From ANME-2 cluster archaeon (GTDB lineage Archaea > Halobacteriota > Methanosarcinia > Methanosarcinales > Methanogasteraceae): DNA of 5,643 nucleotides. A program made the position numbers and the translations under genes. Below the pieces are notes generated by a model, which worked only from the letters and a program-made list of their open reading frames with translations, had not been told where the DNA came from and searched no databases. Positions 5,534-5,643 of this stretch are shown here, piece after piece. The stretch's first letter is position 1, and the number at the start of each line of letters is the position of its first letter. The stretch spans positions 1 through 5,643 of the forward strand of contig PIXW01000232.1 in NCBI GenBank assembly GCA_003601535.1. The letters are read 5' to 3'.

Positions 5534-5643
5534 TCACGCAGAAACGGGCTTCACAGCCACCACATCCAGTTCGGTGACTGCCACATCTGCGCCAACCGCC
5601 TCAGATAAACTCGGCACAGTCCTGCCATGATCCCCTGAGATCA
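5534..5643 (-). CDS. C-terminal fragment of an unidentified protein, truncated by the window edge
   Basis: One minus-strand frame enters at the right edge and runs 35 codons to TGA (5534-5536). The residues (beginning ISGDHGRTVPSLSEAVGA and ending VVAVKPVSA) are rich in Val, Ala, Asp and Glu with little Ser or Arg bias, as in a globular protein. The other two minus frames and the overlapping plus-strand ORF are broken or biased in composition. The segment GADVAVTELDVVAVKP reads like an alternating beta-strand end of a domain, but I cannot name the family. It points the same way as the radical SAM gene but is separated by 238 nt containing a terminator-like structure, so it is probably a separate transcript. 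Confidence 0.5.
   Translation of the reverse strand, partial: ISGDHGRTVPSLSEAVGADVAVTELDVVAVKPVSA

Noticed and set aside
5501..5608. 35-codon plus-strand ORF behind GGAGTGA
   Set aside because: Antisense to the more protein-like minus-strand fragment; its composition is His and Arg-rich, typical of a shadow frame.
1..5643. CRISPR array, insertion sequence or attachment site
   Set aside because: No regularly spaced repeats, transposase or terminal inverted repeats were seen.

Overview
The window looks like a piece of an archaeal chromosome from a methanogen or an anaerobic methane/alkane oxidiser that carries methyl-coenzyme M reductase (Mcr). The evidence is a cobalamin-binding radical SAM enzyme of the type that modifies McrA, an elongation-factor-like GTPase of a kind I associate with methanogens, a Cys-rich DUF2284 protein, archaeal TATA boxes about 30 nt upstream of start codons that lack a Shine-Dalgarno site, and near-even GC content. 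The species cannot be fixed from the sequence.

Layout. (1) Bases 1-281, plus strand: the 3' end of an unidentified gene, then a 41-codon membrane mini-gene behind a very strong ribosome binding site. (2) Bases 324-1874, minus strand: a cytoplasmic staphylococcal-nuclease-like protein followed 39 nt later by a DUF2284 protein, probably one transcription unit. (3) Bases 1875-1970: a 96-nt divergent promoter region. (4) Bases 1971-3988, plus strand: an EF-Tu/SelB-like GTPase, then 2 nt later a NapH-type membrane polyferredoxin. (5) Bases 4000-5295, minus strand: the B12/radical SAM protein, convergent with the polyferredoxin gene with 11 nt between stop codons. (6) Bases 5296-5533: its promoter, plus a terminator-like hairpin for the next gene upstream. 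(7) Bases 5534-5643, minus strand: the C-terminal end of that unidentified gene.

The main observation is that the GTPase gene is interrupted by an in-frame TAG at 2457-2459. The G domain lies before it and EF-Tu-like domains 2 and 3 lie after it in the same frame. The first conserved strand of domain 2 falls between the TAG and the first possible restart codon. The simplest readings are pyrrolysine insertion giving a 350-residue protein, or a nonsense mutation. TAG also sits at two apparently normal gene ends (61-63 and 324-326), so TAG is probably not read as sense everywhere. Whether the genome encodes pylT/pylS would largely settle the matter.

The genes do not form one obvious pathway. 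The polyferredoxin and the GTPase are transcriptionally tied. The radical SAM gene is an independent unit, probably acting on Mcr.
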